A stretch of DNA of 51,399 nucleotides from DASSBR01 sp035688265 (GCA_035688265.1 DASSNE010000059.1:1-51399); one strand, 5' to 3'. Counted from the first letter of the stretch, positions 33,514 through 42,000 are shown. Made by a program: numbers and translations. The notes: a model not told the origin generated them from the letters alone.

Positions 33514-34198
33514 GGTGAGAAAGTCTGTACCCGCTGCCGCGGACAGTTTGTATCAGGCGGTCGTAGCCGTAAGGCGCAAGCGCCTTGCGCAACCGGCGGA
33601 TGTGCACGTCGACCGTTCGTTCGTCGATGTACACGTTGCGCCCCCAGACCCGATCCAGCAGTTGTTCGCGGCTGTAGACACGCTCCGGGTGGCCCGCCAG
33701 GAATGTCAGCAATCGATATTCCGTCGGCCCCAACGCAATGGCGTGGCCGTCGGCACTGATGCGTTGGCCGGCGCCGTCGATCATCAGGCCACCCAGCTCC
33801 ATGCGCTGCTCGGCGCCGCCCGGCACAGTTCGCCGCAGCACGGCGCGGATGCGGGCTACGAGTTCCGACGGCGAAAAAGGCTTGGTGATGTAGTCGTCGC
33901 AGCCAAGATCAAGGCCGCGGACGCGGTCTTCTTCCTCGACGCGTGCCGTCACCATGATGATGGGAAGGTCATGGGTTGCCGCGTCCGCGCGCAGTTCTCG
34001 TGCCAGCTCAAGTCCGCTCATCCCCGGCAACATCCAGTCGAGGAGTACCAGATCGGGGCGTGCATTGGCGATCGCAAGACGCGCTGCGGCAGCATCGGCC
34101 GCATCGCTGACCCGAAATTCGGCCCGCTCCAGGCTGAACCGGATCATTCGGCTGATCGGCTCCTCATCCTCAACCACCAGTATGTGCTTGTCTTGCAT
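33506..34198 (-). CDS. phoB: phosphate regulon response regulator PhoB
   Basis: 230 aa, normal PhoB length. The receiver has VVEDEEP, the phospho-acceptor Asp54 (LLDWMLPGMSG) and Lys in YITKPFSPSEL. The winged-helix output has LGPTEYRLLTFLAGHPERVYSR, VWGRNVYIDERTVDVHIRRLRK and VRGSGYRLS, which are PhoB-specific in wording. It is preceded by a strong Pho box at 34245-34262, so the operon should be autoactivated during phosphate starvation. It leads the phoB-phoR-porin unit and is divergent from the glycosyltransferase. Confidence 0.95.
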   Translation of the reverse strand: MQDKHILVVEDEEPISRMIRFSLERAEFRVSDAADAAAARLAIANARPDLVLLDWMLPGMSGLELARELRADAATHDLPIIMVTARVEEEDRVRGLDLGCDDYITKPFSPSELVARIRAVLRRTVPGGAEQRMELGGLMIDGAGQRISADGHAIALGPTEYRLLTFLAGHPERVYSREQLLDRVWGRNVYIDERTVDVHIRRLRKALAPYGYDRLIQTVRGSGYRLSHHD

Positions 34199-34228
34199 GG
34201 TTCTTTCTCATCCGCGTAGCGGGATGCG

Positions 34229-34262
34229 AGTCTATTGCCGCAATGTGACAATCGTATGACGG
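34229..34262 (-). promoter_or_regulatory. Pho box and -10 of the phoB operon
   Basis: On the minus strand CCGTCAT, ACGA, TTGTCAC (34262-34245) gives two 7-bp PhoB half-sites with a 4-bp spacer, one mismatch in each to CTGTCAT/CTGTCAC. Ten bases downstream lies TAGACT (34234-34229) as a weak -10, the usual Pho spacing. phoB starts 46 bases beyond the box. Confidence 0.82.
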
Positions 34263-34390
34263 TTCATCACGCCATTTTTACGTCAGATTAGCACTATCGG
34301 CCGATGTTGCCGGAAGATTACACAATCGTAAGTTGATCGGGCGAAGGCGCGTCTTTAGTCTGCAAACGAGTCCCCGCCGCGTAGCCGCCC

Positions 34391-35992
34391 TTGCAAATCC
34401 GCGATTTAAGCCCGCCGCAGACCGGTACAAGAACCAGCGTTGGCGTCTGGCATGAACTGCTCGCGTGGAGTGCAGAACATCCCCTCGCTGTCCTGCTGAC
34501 CGCCGTCGGCACGATTTTTGCCTTCGCGCTGTTCAATCATGCGCCGGTACCGTCGATGGAGCCGCGGTTCGCCGAAGTCATTCGCGAGATGACGGCGCAG
34601 GGGCAGTACCTGATTCCGATCAAGAACGGCGTGCCGTATATCGAGTACCCGCCGCTGTATTTCTGGCTGGGACTCGTGGGGCACCTGGCGGGGCTGCCGA
34701 TACCCGCCGCCATCCGCCTGCCGGGCTACCTCGCGCTGCTGCTGTGGATCGGGTGGCTGCCGAGGCTGCAACGCCGACTGTTCCCGAACTGGCCGCTGAT
34801 TCTACTGCCGCTGACGGCGGCCGCGCTGCCGGGCATCCTCTACGGCTTCTTCACCGCCCAATCCGACAGCGTGCTGATCCTCGGCACGCTGATCGCGTTC
34901 AGCGGCTACGTCAGCGGCCGCCGCGGCTTCAACTGGGAGTTGTGGGGCGGGGTGGCGCTCGCAACACTTGCGAAGGGGCCGGTGGGCCTGGCGATTACGC
35001 TGCCGGTCTTTGGGCTCGACATGCTGGTTGCCAACAGCCTCGATCACGGCGGAGTTGCGGGTCTCTGGCGGCGCATTGCCGCGATCAAGCCGTTTCAAGG
35101 TCTTGGGTTCGTGTTGCTGGTCAACGCGCCGTGGTATATCGCGGCCGGCTTCGTTGTGGGGTGGGACTTCGTACGTGCGGTAGTCGTGTATCAAAACGTC
35201 GTCCGCTTCCTGGTCGGCTTCGATCACCTGCAGCCCTGGTGGTATTACTGCAAAACGATCTTCTACGATTTGTTCCCGCTCGCGTTCCTGTTCCCGATCG
35301 GCATCGTGTTCGCGCTCCGGCGCGTGCGGCGGACCGAGTGGCGGCTGCCGCTGCTATGGGCGCTGTGGACGTTGCTGTTTTTCTCGCTGTCGCAATCCAA
35401 GCAGGGCAAATATATGCTTCCGGCCGCGCCCGCGATCGCGATGCTGGCGCTGGCCGTGCCGGGGTGCGTTTTGCACCGCATCAGCACCGACCGGGTTCAT
35501 GTGTGGCTGCGGCGGTGCGCGGTGGGAATTCTGGCGGTGTTTGCGGCGCTGGTAATCGTCGTTCTGCCGATTGCCGGGCCGCGTTTGCTGGACATGACGG
35601 CTTACGGGAAGCTGCAAGCGACGATCGACGCGCACCCCGGCAAGCTGATCACGTACCAATGGCCGCGCTCGATGGAGCTGTATGAACTTGGTGCGCCGTT
35701 GCCGTACGTCAGATCCGCGCGCGCGCTCTATCGAGACATACACGACGGCCGCATCAAAGCCGGCGACTACGTGCTGGTGAATCGCGAATACCTTCCGGAC
35801 GGGCATAGCGACGACGCCAATCAACGGCTTTCGCCGGCACCGGCGCCGCCTTATTTCGAGAAGATCAAAACGTTCAAGGCGGAGGGTGGCCTGACGCTGT
35901 TCCGCGTCCTGCCGGGTGCAAACCGTTTACCGATCCCGCCGACGCCTGAACCGCCGGCGCATCATTGGTGGGATCAATTCGACACGGACTGA
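34391..35992 (+). CDS. ArnT/PMT-family membrane glycosyltransferase
   Basis: 533 aa if started at TTG 34391. There is no ATG before the conserved part, so the start is uncertain and the protein could begin about 20 residues later, near HELLAWSAEHP. It is a GT-C fold enzyme of the ArnT/PMT_2 type: after TM1, the loop NHAPVPSMEPRFAEVIREM contains the acidic catalytic-type Glu. This is followed by YIEYPPLYFWLG, then many hydrophobic helices and KGPVGLAITLPVFG. The family moves sugars from undecaprenyl-phosphate carriers to lipid A or other periplasmic acceptors. C-terminal periplasmic part from about 410. The next gene starts 4 bases after the stop. Confidence 0.8.
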   Translation: MQIRDLSPPQTGTRTSVGVWHELLAWSAEHPLAVLLTAVGTIFAFALFNHAPVPSMEPRFAEVIREMTAQGQYLIPIKNGVPYIEYPPLYFWLGLVGHLAGLPIPAAIRLPGYLALLLWIGWLPRLQRRLFPNWPLILLPLTAAALPGILYGFFTAQSDSVLILGTLIAFSGYVSGRRGFNWELWGGVALATLAKGPVGLAITLPVFGLDMLVANSLDHGGVAGLWRRIAAIKPFQGLGFVLLVNAPWYIAAGFVVGWDFVRAVVVYQNVVRFLVGFDHLQPWWYYCKTIFYDLFPLAFLFPIGIVFALRRVRRTEWRLPLLWALWTLLFFSLSQSKQGKYMLPAAPAIAMLALAVPGCVLHRISTDRVHVWLRRCAVGILAVFAALVIVVLPIAGPRLLDMTAYGKLQATIDAHPGKLITYQWPRSMELYELGAPLPYVRSARALYRDIHDGRIKAGDYVLVNREYLPDGHSDDANQRLSPAPAPPYFEKIKTFKAEGGLTLFRVLPGANRLPIPPTPEPPAHHWWDQFDTD

Positions 35993-35996
35993 CAAC

Positions 35997-37055
35997 ATGA
36001 AACACAACAAAAAGGTGCTCGCTGCGGGCAGGATGTCGATCCTGCTGCTTGTCGCATTCTATTTGGCTGGCGGCATCGCCGATGCGCATCAACTGGTGCA
36101 TTCCCCGAGTGCAGTGCTCACGATGCCCGGTGGGTCGCACGGCATCGGCTTTGACGACCTTGGCTTTTCGTCGCGGCTCGATCGTGTTCTGGTGCCGGCC
36201 GGCGCAACCGGCGACCTCGATCTGATCAATCCAGCGACGCTATCCATCGCAACAATTGGACCGCTGGCCCGCGGATCCCGGTATCGGGGCGGACACGGCG
36301 AAGGCGTTACGTCGGTCGCCGAGGACGGCAAGCTGCTGTTCGCTACCGATCGTACCAATCAGCAGGTCATTGTCGTTGACGCCGCCGACCACAAGGTTTT
36401 GCTGCGCCAACCGCTGCAGTCCGAACCCGACTATGTCCGCTATCTCGCCGCCGGGCATGAAGTGTGGGTCACGGAACCAGACAAGAAGCAGATTGAAGTG
36501 TTCGCTCTGACCTCGCACAACGGCAAGCCGGTATTGCGGCACGACACGGACATCGCGATTCCCGGCGGCCCCGAAGCGCTGGTGTTTGATCATGCGCGGC
36601 AGCGCGCCTACACCAATCTGTGGCACAGCGCGACAGTAGCTATTAACACGCGCACGAAAAAAGTGGTGGCACGATGGCATAACACCTGCCAGGGTTCGCG
36701 CGGCCTGGCGCTCGCCGGCCATAGCCACCTGCTGGTCGCCTGCACCGAAGGCAAGGTGGCCGAACTGTCGACCGCAACCGGCAGGGTTATTGCGACAATC
36801 AAGGCGCCGGCCGGCATCGACATCATCGCGTATAGCACGCGGCTGCATCATCTGTATGTGCCGGGCGCAAAGCAGGGGAGGCTGGCCGTCATTGCCGTAA
36901 GCGGCAGCGGGAAATTGCACCGCATCAGCCTTTGGCGCACCGCGAAAGGCGCTCATTGCGTGGCTACCAATGGCAGTAAGGCGTTTGTCTGCGACCCGTC
37001 GCACGGCAAAATCCTCGTGATCGACGACCACGACGGCAATGGCACGGGAGGTTAA
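35997..37055 (+). CDS. secreted YncE-like beta-propeller protein, unknown function
   Basis: 352 aa from the ATG at 35997. A signal peptide or anchor covers about 1-30 (ILLLVAFYLAGGIADAHQ). The remainder repeats short propeller blades: GEGVTSVAEDGKLLFATDR, QQVIVVDAADHKVLLR, AREVWV-like strands and PGGPEALVFDHARQRAYTNL, up to CDPSHGKILVIDDHDG. Cysteines occur as four spaced residues in the second half, fitting disulfides. Such propellers bind partners or ligands, and catalysis is not evident. The 4-base gap to the glycosyltransferase suggests a shared mRNA. Confidence 0.72.
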   Translation: MKHNKKVLAAGRMSILLLVAFYLAGGIADAHQLVHSPSAVLTMPGGSHGIGFDDLGFSSRLDRVLVPAGATGDLDLINPATLSIATIGPLARGSRYRGGHGEGVTSVAEDGKLLFATDRTNQQVIVVDAADHKVLLRQPLQSEPDYVRYLAAGHEVWVTEPDKKQIEVFALTSHNGKPVLRHDTDIAIPGGPEALVFDHARQRAYTNLWHSATVAINTRTKKVVARWHNTCQGSRGLALAGHSHLLVACTEGKVAELSTATGRVIATIKAPAGIDIIAYSTRLHHLYVPGAKQGRLAVIAVSGSGKLHRISLWRTAKGAHCVATNGSKAFVCDPSHGKILVIDDHDGNGTGG

Positions 37056-37147
37056 TAAATCGTAATTCTGCGCCGCCACTGACCGTGATAGCTTTCGCTT
37101 GCAATCGCGTCCGCGCATGCAAAGTTCAGTCGAAGGCGCTAGATAGC

Positions 37148-37792
37148 ATGACTCCCAGAAAATGTTTCCCGGCGCGAGCTGCCTCATGCATGCTATGTCT
37201 TTTTGTGCTGATTGCACCAGCGGCATGGGCGGCCGGCGGTCCTCTCGGTATCGATCATCGCGTGAATTACGACAATAGCGGCATCTGGCATCGCAGCATT
37301 CAGCTCGACGTCGTGCGCGGTGTGCTGGCGGCGGAAATTGCCGGAGCGCTCTGGGAAGGTGGCGAAAACCGCGTCGGTAAAACGTTCTGGCAGTCGATCG
37401 ACGCCTCCGTCATGGCCGGCGGTTCGACATTCATCCTGAAACGCGTCTTTCAGAGGGCGCGACCGGAACAGATCAACGACCCCGATAAATTCTTCCAGGG
37501 CTGTTGCAGCTATCTCAGCTTTCCCAGCGGCGAAGTTTCTGCGATTACCGCATCGATTACACCCTTCGTGCTGGAATATGGCCATGACAATCCATGGGTC
37601 TATGCGCTTGAAATCCTGCCGGCTTACGACATGGTCGCGCGAGTAAAAACCTGGGGACATTGGCAAACTGATGTTTTGGCGGGCTACGCAGTGGGATTCC
37701 TGGCGGGCTGGTACGCGCACCAGCTCAAAGCGCCGCTGGTACTGAGCATCATGCCGCATGGAATCTATGTAGGTTTGAAGATGGATTTCTGA
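37148..37792 (+). CDS. exported PAP2-superfamily protein with variant PSGE motif
   Basis: 214 aa from the ATG at 37148; a start 63 bases earlier would add a poor N-terminus. A signal peptide spans about 1-29 (CMLCLFVLIAPAAWAAGG). The three PAP2 motifs are visible: K98-x6-R105-P106, then SFPSGEVS (126-132), then R165-x5-His171-x3-Asp175. The second motif has Glu129 where acid phosphatases have the general-acid histidine (PSGH). The nucleophilic His171 is kept. It may be a phosphatase of a PSGE subgroup or a changed-function member. Its neighbours (glycosyltransferase, phoB) suggest envelope lipid or phosphate metabolism. Confidence 0.78.
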   Translation: MTPRKCFPARAASCMLCLFVLIAPAAWAAGGPLGIDHRVNYDNSGIWHRSIQLDVVRGVLAAEIAGALWEGGENRVGKTFWQSIDASVMAGGSTFILKRVFQRARPEQINDPDKFFQGCCSYLSFPSGEVSAITASITPFVLEYGHDNPWVYALEILPAYDMVARVKTWGHWQTDVLAGYAVGFLAGWYAHQLKAPLVLSIMPHGIYVGLKMDF

Positions 37793-37801
37793 CCTAATCC
37801 C

Positions 37802-37829
37802 TTATGACATAATATACATTATGCGAAGT
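37802..37829 (-). other. dif: dif site (XerC/XerD chromosome dimer resolution)
   Basis: Read on the minus strand, the core CGCATAATGTATATTATGT is identical over 19 bases to the centre of E. coli dif. It covers most of the XerC arm, the 6-bp central region TGTATA and the start of the XerD arm. Flanking bases differ (ACTT before, CATAA after), as is normal between species. It lies in the 63-bp gap between two convergent genes. Polarity of nearby GGGNAGGG octamers and gene strand bias both switch here. Confidence 0.88.
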
Positions 37830-37855
37830 ACCGACTGGTACGGCAAACCGGCCTG

Positions 37856-39514
37856 CTACGATTCTGTATCGTTCAGAGCCTGTTCAGGTTGTTGCTTCGC
37901 GTAGGTCATCGCCTTGGCGATAATCTCGCCTGGGAAGCCCATCTCCTTGAGCAGCCGGATCGCATTGCGTTTAGTGGTGGCGCCGCGGCGCAGCTTGTAA
38001 TCGAAAAAACCATCCACATCAGGGCTTTCCTGAAAGTGATAAAGATCATAATGGTCTTTCAGGACCGCCTGCAATTCAACGTCATGGGTAGTCGCCAAGA
38101 CCAGAGATAACTCGCTGAGCGACTCGAGTACCGCGCGTGCGATCGCCACCCGTTCCACGGTGTTGGTGCCGCTGAAGAGCTCGTCGACGACAAAAATCGC
38201 GCAATCACCTTGCTCCTTTTGTGCAAGTAACGATTGAATCGTCTCGACTTCGGAAAAATAGTGACTCTTTCCCGATCCCACAGAGTGCCTGGCCTGAATA
38301 GAAGCCATGATACGGGCGCGAGGAATCGTCGCCTTGGAAGCGAGACAGAACCCCAGCGTTTGAGCCAACAAGGCGTTGACGCCGATCATCTTGATGAAGG
38401 TCGTCTTGCCCGCCATATTGGATCCTGTGACCAGTATCGACCGTTGATCCAACAGGATCGAATTTGCGACGCCGTTCGTGAGTAACGGGTGCCGTCCGTC
38501 GCTGATCTCCAGCACCGGCTCGTTAATCAGCGTCGGACGACAATGCTTCGGGCAATAGTCGAGCCATGAGGCAACGGCGATTGCTGCGTCTATTTCCCCG
38601 ACCAGCTTGAACGACGCAGCAAGCTTGTGGCGGACTCGCGCAAATTGTTTCATGGCGCGAAAATGCACAAGTAGGTCCACGAGAAACGCCGCGTTCAACA
38701 AGGCGACAGCCGGTTCTACAAACGGGATCTTGAAAATTGAACGCCACCACCGCAACGTCCGTACCACATCGTTTCGGTTCCGCCGTTCATCGCAAAGCTC
38801 GGTCAATTGTGGAAGCCACGAATTCCGTTGGCTCGATGCAAGGTCATCCGCCACTTTCACCAATCGCAGACAGCCCGTCAGCGTTTCTCCATCACGCAGC
38901 GTGCGCGAATAAACACGATACATGACAGCTACATTGACAAAGACCACCGCTATCCATATCCAAACCGACCAGGACAATACAATTACGGCCGCCAGTACGA
39001 CGATTGACAACAGGCTCCATAAAAACAGCCAGCTCTGATATTTTGGAGTCGGCGGCAACTCACCGAAGATGAAATCGGCAATACAAGCATTCGATTCATC
39101 TTTCAGCCGCAGCATCCTGAGTTGAAGTTCTTCCCGCAACGCCACATCGGATTGAAGTCTTGTGTAGACCGAATACCTTGCCGCCAACTCATCCGGAAGA
39201 TCATAAGTACGCAACCGCCTGAAAAGCACCTGACTTCCCACCGGCGTCACGGTGGCGTCAAGGCTGGAAAAAATCGCCGCCATCTCCAGGTCGGCATACG
39301 TCTTGTCGTCGACCCGAACCGATGCATCGCCGTGTCGGAGAAGATCAAAATATTCGCTAGCGAGCCAACGCTCGCTGGTGCCCGGCTTTCCCCACTGTGC
39401 GCGCAACTCAGCCAGCGCTTTACGCCGCGGAAGTACGATATTCAGAAGCTCCGCGATACTGAACTTGGCAAAGTGCTCGAGAAAACCGCGACACATCGCG
39501 AAAGACTGTTTCAT
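37856..39514 (-). CDS. membrane-anchored MutS-like ATPase
   Basis: 552 aa. The C-terminal half is a MutS domain V ABC-type ATPase: Walker A VTGSNMAGKTTF (about 355-366), then Walker B with the MutS-like signature FVVDELFSGTNTVERVAIAR, and a histidine switch in ATTHDVEL. The N-terminal half has no mismatch-recognition domain. It has a helical region and two adjacent transmembrane helices at about 163-205 (FLWSLLSIVVLAAVIVLSW and WIWIAVVFVNVAVMYRVY). Such short, membrane-bound MutS relatives are known as a family but their function is not established. Two lines counted in the gene are 45% and 52% G+C, well below the surroundings. The dif site lies 26 bases past the stop. Confidence 0.85.
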   Translation of the reverse strand: MKQSFAMCRGFLEHFAKFSIAELLNIVLPRRKALAELRAQWGKPGTSERWLASEYFDLLRHGDASVRVDDKTYADLEMAAIFSSLDATVTPVGSQVLFRRLRTYDLPDELAARYSVYTRLQSDVALREELQLRMLRLKDESNACIADFIFGELPPTPKYQSWLFLWSLLSIVVLAAVIVLSWSVWIWIAVVFVNVAVMYRVYSRTLRDGETLTGCLRLVKVADDLASSQRNSWLPQLTELCDERRNRNDVVRTLRWWRSIFKIPFVEPAVALLNAAFLVDLLVHFRAMKQFARVRHKLAASFKLVGEIDAAIAVASWLDYCPKHCRPTLINEPVLEISDGRHPLLTNGVANSILLDQRSILVTGSNMAGKTTFIKMIGVNALLAQTLGFCLASKATIPRARIMASIQARHSVGSGKSHYFSEVETIQSLLAQKEQGDCAIFVVDELFSGTNTVERVAIARAVLESLSELSLVLATTHDVELQAVLKDHYDLYHFQESPDVDGFFDYKLRRGATTKRNAIRLLKEMGFPGEIIAKAMTYAKQQPEQALNDTES

Positions 39515-39615
39515 TTCTATCCGTGCCTGCCCACGTTGTCGCCCTATTCTTTCGCATCATTCGGCCCAACGTCCAGCAGCGAGCGCCGGCCGTACTGGCC
39601 GGAGGCGAACGAACG

Positions 39616-40458
39616 CTAGATGTTCGACTGCTCTCCGTCCCCATCGTTGAGTGGCAGCGCGCCACGCTCGATTTCCGAGTGCAGGTCGGGATGCGCACCC
39701 AGCGCGTAAGCCGTCATCGACAGCGAGCCCATCGCGTAGCCGCTGATAAGCGTTTTCGCCGGTTCGCCGGCGGCAGCCGCCAAGCCCGCGAGATATAGCA
39801 GCGGAATGAAATGATCCGGGGTCGGGACGGCCGCACGAAAATCGGGATGCTCCGACAGGCCCAGGATGTCCTCCGGCCGGCCCTCCATGATCGTCATGGC
39901 CGCTTCGTCGAAACGCCGGTTCCAGTCGAACGCGGCGTCTGTTTGCGTCCATTCGACCCGGCGCAGATTATGCACGACGTTGCCACTGCACAGGATCAAT
40001 ATGTTTTTGTCACGCAGCGGCGCAAGTCGCCTGCCCAGATCAAAGTGATAGTCGAACGGCTTCAGCGCATTGATCGCCAGTTGTACAACCGGAACGTCGG
40101 CGTTCGGAAACATGTGCACCAGCACCGACCAGGTGCCGTGATCAATGCCCCAACTGTCGTGGTCGAGCCCGGCAGTTACCGGCTTGAGGGTTTCGGCGAC
40201 TTCGGCGGCAACATCCTGTGAGCCCGGCGCCGGATATTCCACGTCGAACAGTGGCTGCGGAAAGCCATAAAAGTCATGGATGGTTCGCGGCTTGGCCATC
40301 GCCGTGACGGCAGTCGCATTGATGTACCAGTGCGCCGAAATCGCGAGGATGGCTCTCGGCCGGGGCACGCCTGCGCCCACCAGCCGCCAGGCCTCCGTGT
40401 ACCGGTTTCGATCGAGCGCATTCATCGGCGTGCCATGACCGATGAAGATTGCGGGCAT
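39616..40458 (-). CDS. ygiD: extradiol ring-cleavage dioxygenase, DODA type (YgiD-like)
   Basis: 280 aa from the ATG at 40458; a GTG 33 bases upstream would overlap the DUF192 gene. It is a class III (LigB-like) dioxygenase homologous to 4,5-DOPA dioxygenase. It has IFIGHGTPMNAL (His8), ISAHWYINATAV (His43), IDHGTWSVLVHMFPNADVPV, SGNVVHNLR and TPDHFIPLLYL with the remaining metal-binding histidines. In E. coli YgiD opens the ring of L-DOPA with zinc. The substrate here is unproven. It follows the DUF192 gene by 4 bases on the minus strand. Confidence 0.88.
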   Translation of the reverse strand: MPAIFIGHGTPMNALDRNRYTEAWRLVGAGVPRPRAILAISAHWYINATAVTAMAKPRTIHDFYGFPQPLFDVEYPAPGSQDVAAEVAETLKPVTAGLDHDSWGIDHGTWSVLVHMFPNADVPVVQLAINALKPFDYHFDLGRRLAPLRDKNILILCSGNVVHNLRRVEWTQTDAAFDWNRRFDEAAMTIMEGRPEDILGLSEHPDFRAAVPTPDHFIPLLYLAGLAAAAGEPAKTLISGYAMGSLSMTAYALGAHPDLHSEIERGALPLNDGDGEQSNI

Positions 40459-40462
40459 GGCT

Positions 40463-40981
40463 TTAATGACCGCCCTCCCCCCGCGCTTCACGACCGCATA
40501 TCAGACGCGCTCCCCGCTCAAGACCGAGCTTCGCCGCGCGTCCTGCTGCGACCTCGAGCGCGGCGGCGTAAGGTTGGTCCGGACGATACAGCTTTCGGCC
40601 GGGCACCATGCGCAGCACGGCGAGCACGCGCCCGTCCGCATTCATAAAGGCGATGTCCAGCGGCGCGAGCATGTGTCGCATGTTGAAATACCAGTCGACG
40701 CTCGCCGACGGCGGATGATTCGCCCCGCCCCCGAACGAAAACGTCAAACCTGAAACGCGCACACCTTTCGACGGGAAAACGAACAGGATTGCGGCATGTT
40801 GAATGAGCGCCGGCGGCGCTTCGCCGAAGCCTTTCGCGCGCTCGGCGACGGTGGCGGCGATGTGGACCGGGAACGAATGAGTACCTATGACACAATGCGT
40901 TTCCGTGGGCGGCAAGTGATACGGTGCCGCCTGGGCGGTGGCTGCGGCAAGAATACCGGCGAAAATCCATTTGCCGCGCAT
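40463..40981 (-). CDS. exported DUF192 family protein
   Basis: 172 aa. A signal peptide spans about 1-18 (KWIFAGILAAATAQAAPYH), then the DUF192 fold: HSFPVHIAATVAERAKGFG, WYFNMRHMLAPLDIAFMNAD, then RVLAVLRMVPG and AALEVAAGRAAKLGLERGAR. The family is widespread, small and periplasmic or secreted, with no established biochemical role. It sits between the quinone reductase (17 bases upstream) and the ygiD-like gene, probably in one transcript. Confidence 0.85.
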   Translation of the reverse strand: MRGKWIFAGILAAATAQAAPYHLPPTETHCVIGTHSFPVHIAATVAERAKGFGEAPPALIQHAAILFVFPSKGVRVSGLTFSFGGGANHPPSASVDWYFNMRHMLAPLDIAFMNADGRVLAVLRMVPGRKLYRPDQPYAAALEVAAGRAAKLGLERGARLICGREARGEGGH

Positions 40982-40998
40982 GCTAGTGAGACTGCGGC

Positions 40999-41994
40999 TC
41001 AGCCGCCGTCCTTTTCCCCTTCACTCGTAAGCAGCACGATCTTGCCATGGCTGTTCGATTCCATCACCGCCCGGTGCGCCTCGGCGGCATCGGCCAGTAC
41101 AAAGCGTCGCCCGATGACCGGCGAGAGGCTGCCGTTCGCGAGACCGGCGCCGAGGCCGGCATGAATGCTGCGGGTTTCCTTTTCGCTGGCGTTGAACAGC
41201 GTCATACCGAAGATCGCGGTTTCCTTCTGCATCGTCCGGCGCGGATCGATCTCGATCCTCCCGCGGCTGCCGATCACGACGACGCGGCCGCCCGGCGCAA
41301 GTACCTCAAGATCGTGATCGAGATTGACGTTGGCAAGCATTTCCAGCACGAGATCGATACCACCGCTGTGGGCCTGGATGCGCTCGAGATAATCGTCGGC
41401 GTGATGGTCGAAGACTTCGTGGGCGCCCTGCTTCAGCACCAGCTCGCGGCCTTCATCGCTGCCACCGGTGGCGAAGATGCGCAGACCGGCCGCCGCGGCG
41501 AGTTGTACCGCGGCCAGCCCCACGCCGCCGGTGGCGCCATGCACCAGCACGGTTTCGCCGGCAACCGCACGGCCGCGCTGGAACAACGCGCGCCAGGCGG
41601 TCGCGTACGGGGTACCGAGCGCGGCGCCCTGGGTGAATTCAGTATGAACCGGCAAGCGGAACACCTGCCGGTCGTTGCAGATCGCGTAATCGGCGTAGCT
41701 GCCTGATACCGTGCCCGACGTGTAGACACGATCGCCGACGGCAAGACCTTCGACATCGCGGCCGAGGGCTGCAACGATGCCTGCGGCATCGGAGCCGGGC
41801 GTGTATGGGAGATCAGGTTTGCGGGCGTAGGTACCGGTACGGATGTACGTATCGACCGGATTGACACCCGCGGCATGTACCTGCACCAGCACCTGCCGCG
41901 GTTCCGGCGACGGAATCGGCACGTCTTCGCAGCACAGCACCTCGGGCCCGCCGAACCGGCGGACCCGAATCGCTTGCATCAGGCGCTCGGCCAT
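40999..41994 (-). CDS. NADPH:quinone reductase, zeta-crystallin/QOR family
   Basis: 331 aa medium-chain dehydrogenase without the structural-zinc cysteine cluster. The start MQAIRVRRFGGPEVLCCEDV is typical of QOR (an upstream ATG adds MAERL). Other marks are GVNPVDTYIRTGTYA, LPYTPGSDAAGIVAALG, VLVHGATGGVGLAAVQLA (NADPH Rossmann motif, about 150-167) and LEMLANVNLDHDLEVLAPGG. It reduces quinones or alpha,beta-unsaturated carbonyls. A 13-codon open frame with a good ribosome site lies directly upstream of its start, between it and petA. Confidence 0.9.
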   Translation of the reverse strand: MAERLMQAIRVRRFGGPEVLCCEDVPIPSPEPRQVLVQVHAAGVNPVDTYIRTGTYARKPDLPYTPGSDAAGIVAALGRDVEGLAVGDRVYTSGTVSGSYADYAICNDRQVFRLPVHTEFTQGAALGTPYATAWRALFQRGRAVAGETVLVHGATGGVGLAAVQLAAAAGLRIFATGGSDEGRELVLKQGAHEVFDHHADDYLERIQAHSGGIDLVLEMLANVNLDHDLEVLAPGGRVVVIGSRGRIEIDPRRTMQKETAIFGMTLFNASEKETRSIHAGLGAGLANGSLSPVIGRRFVLADAAEAHRAVMESNSHGKIVLLTSEGEKDGG

Positions 41995-42000
41995 GATGAC

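Noticed and set aside
37802..39620. Integrative element exploiting Xer at dif carrying the MutS-like gene
   Set aside because: No second dif-like copy is found on the far side of the gene and there is no phage or mobility gene, so only the GC anomaly remains.
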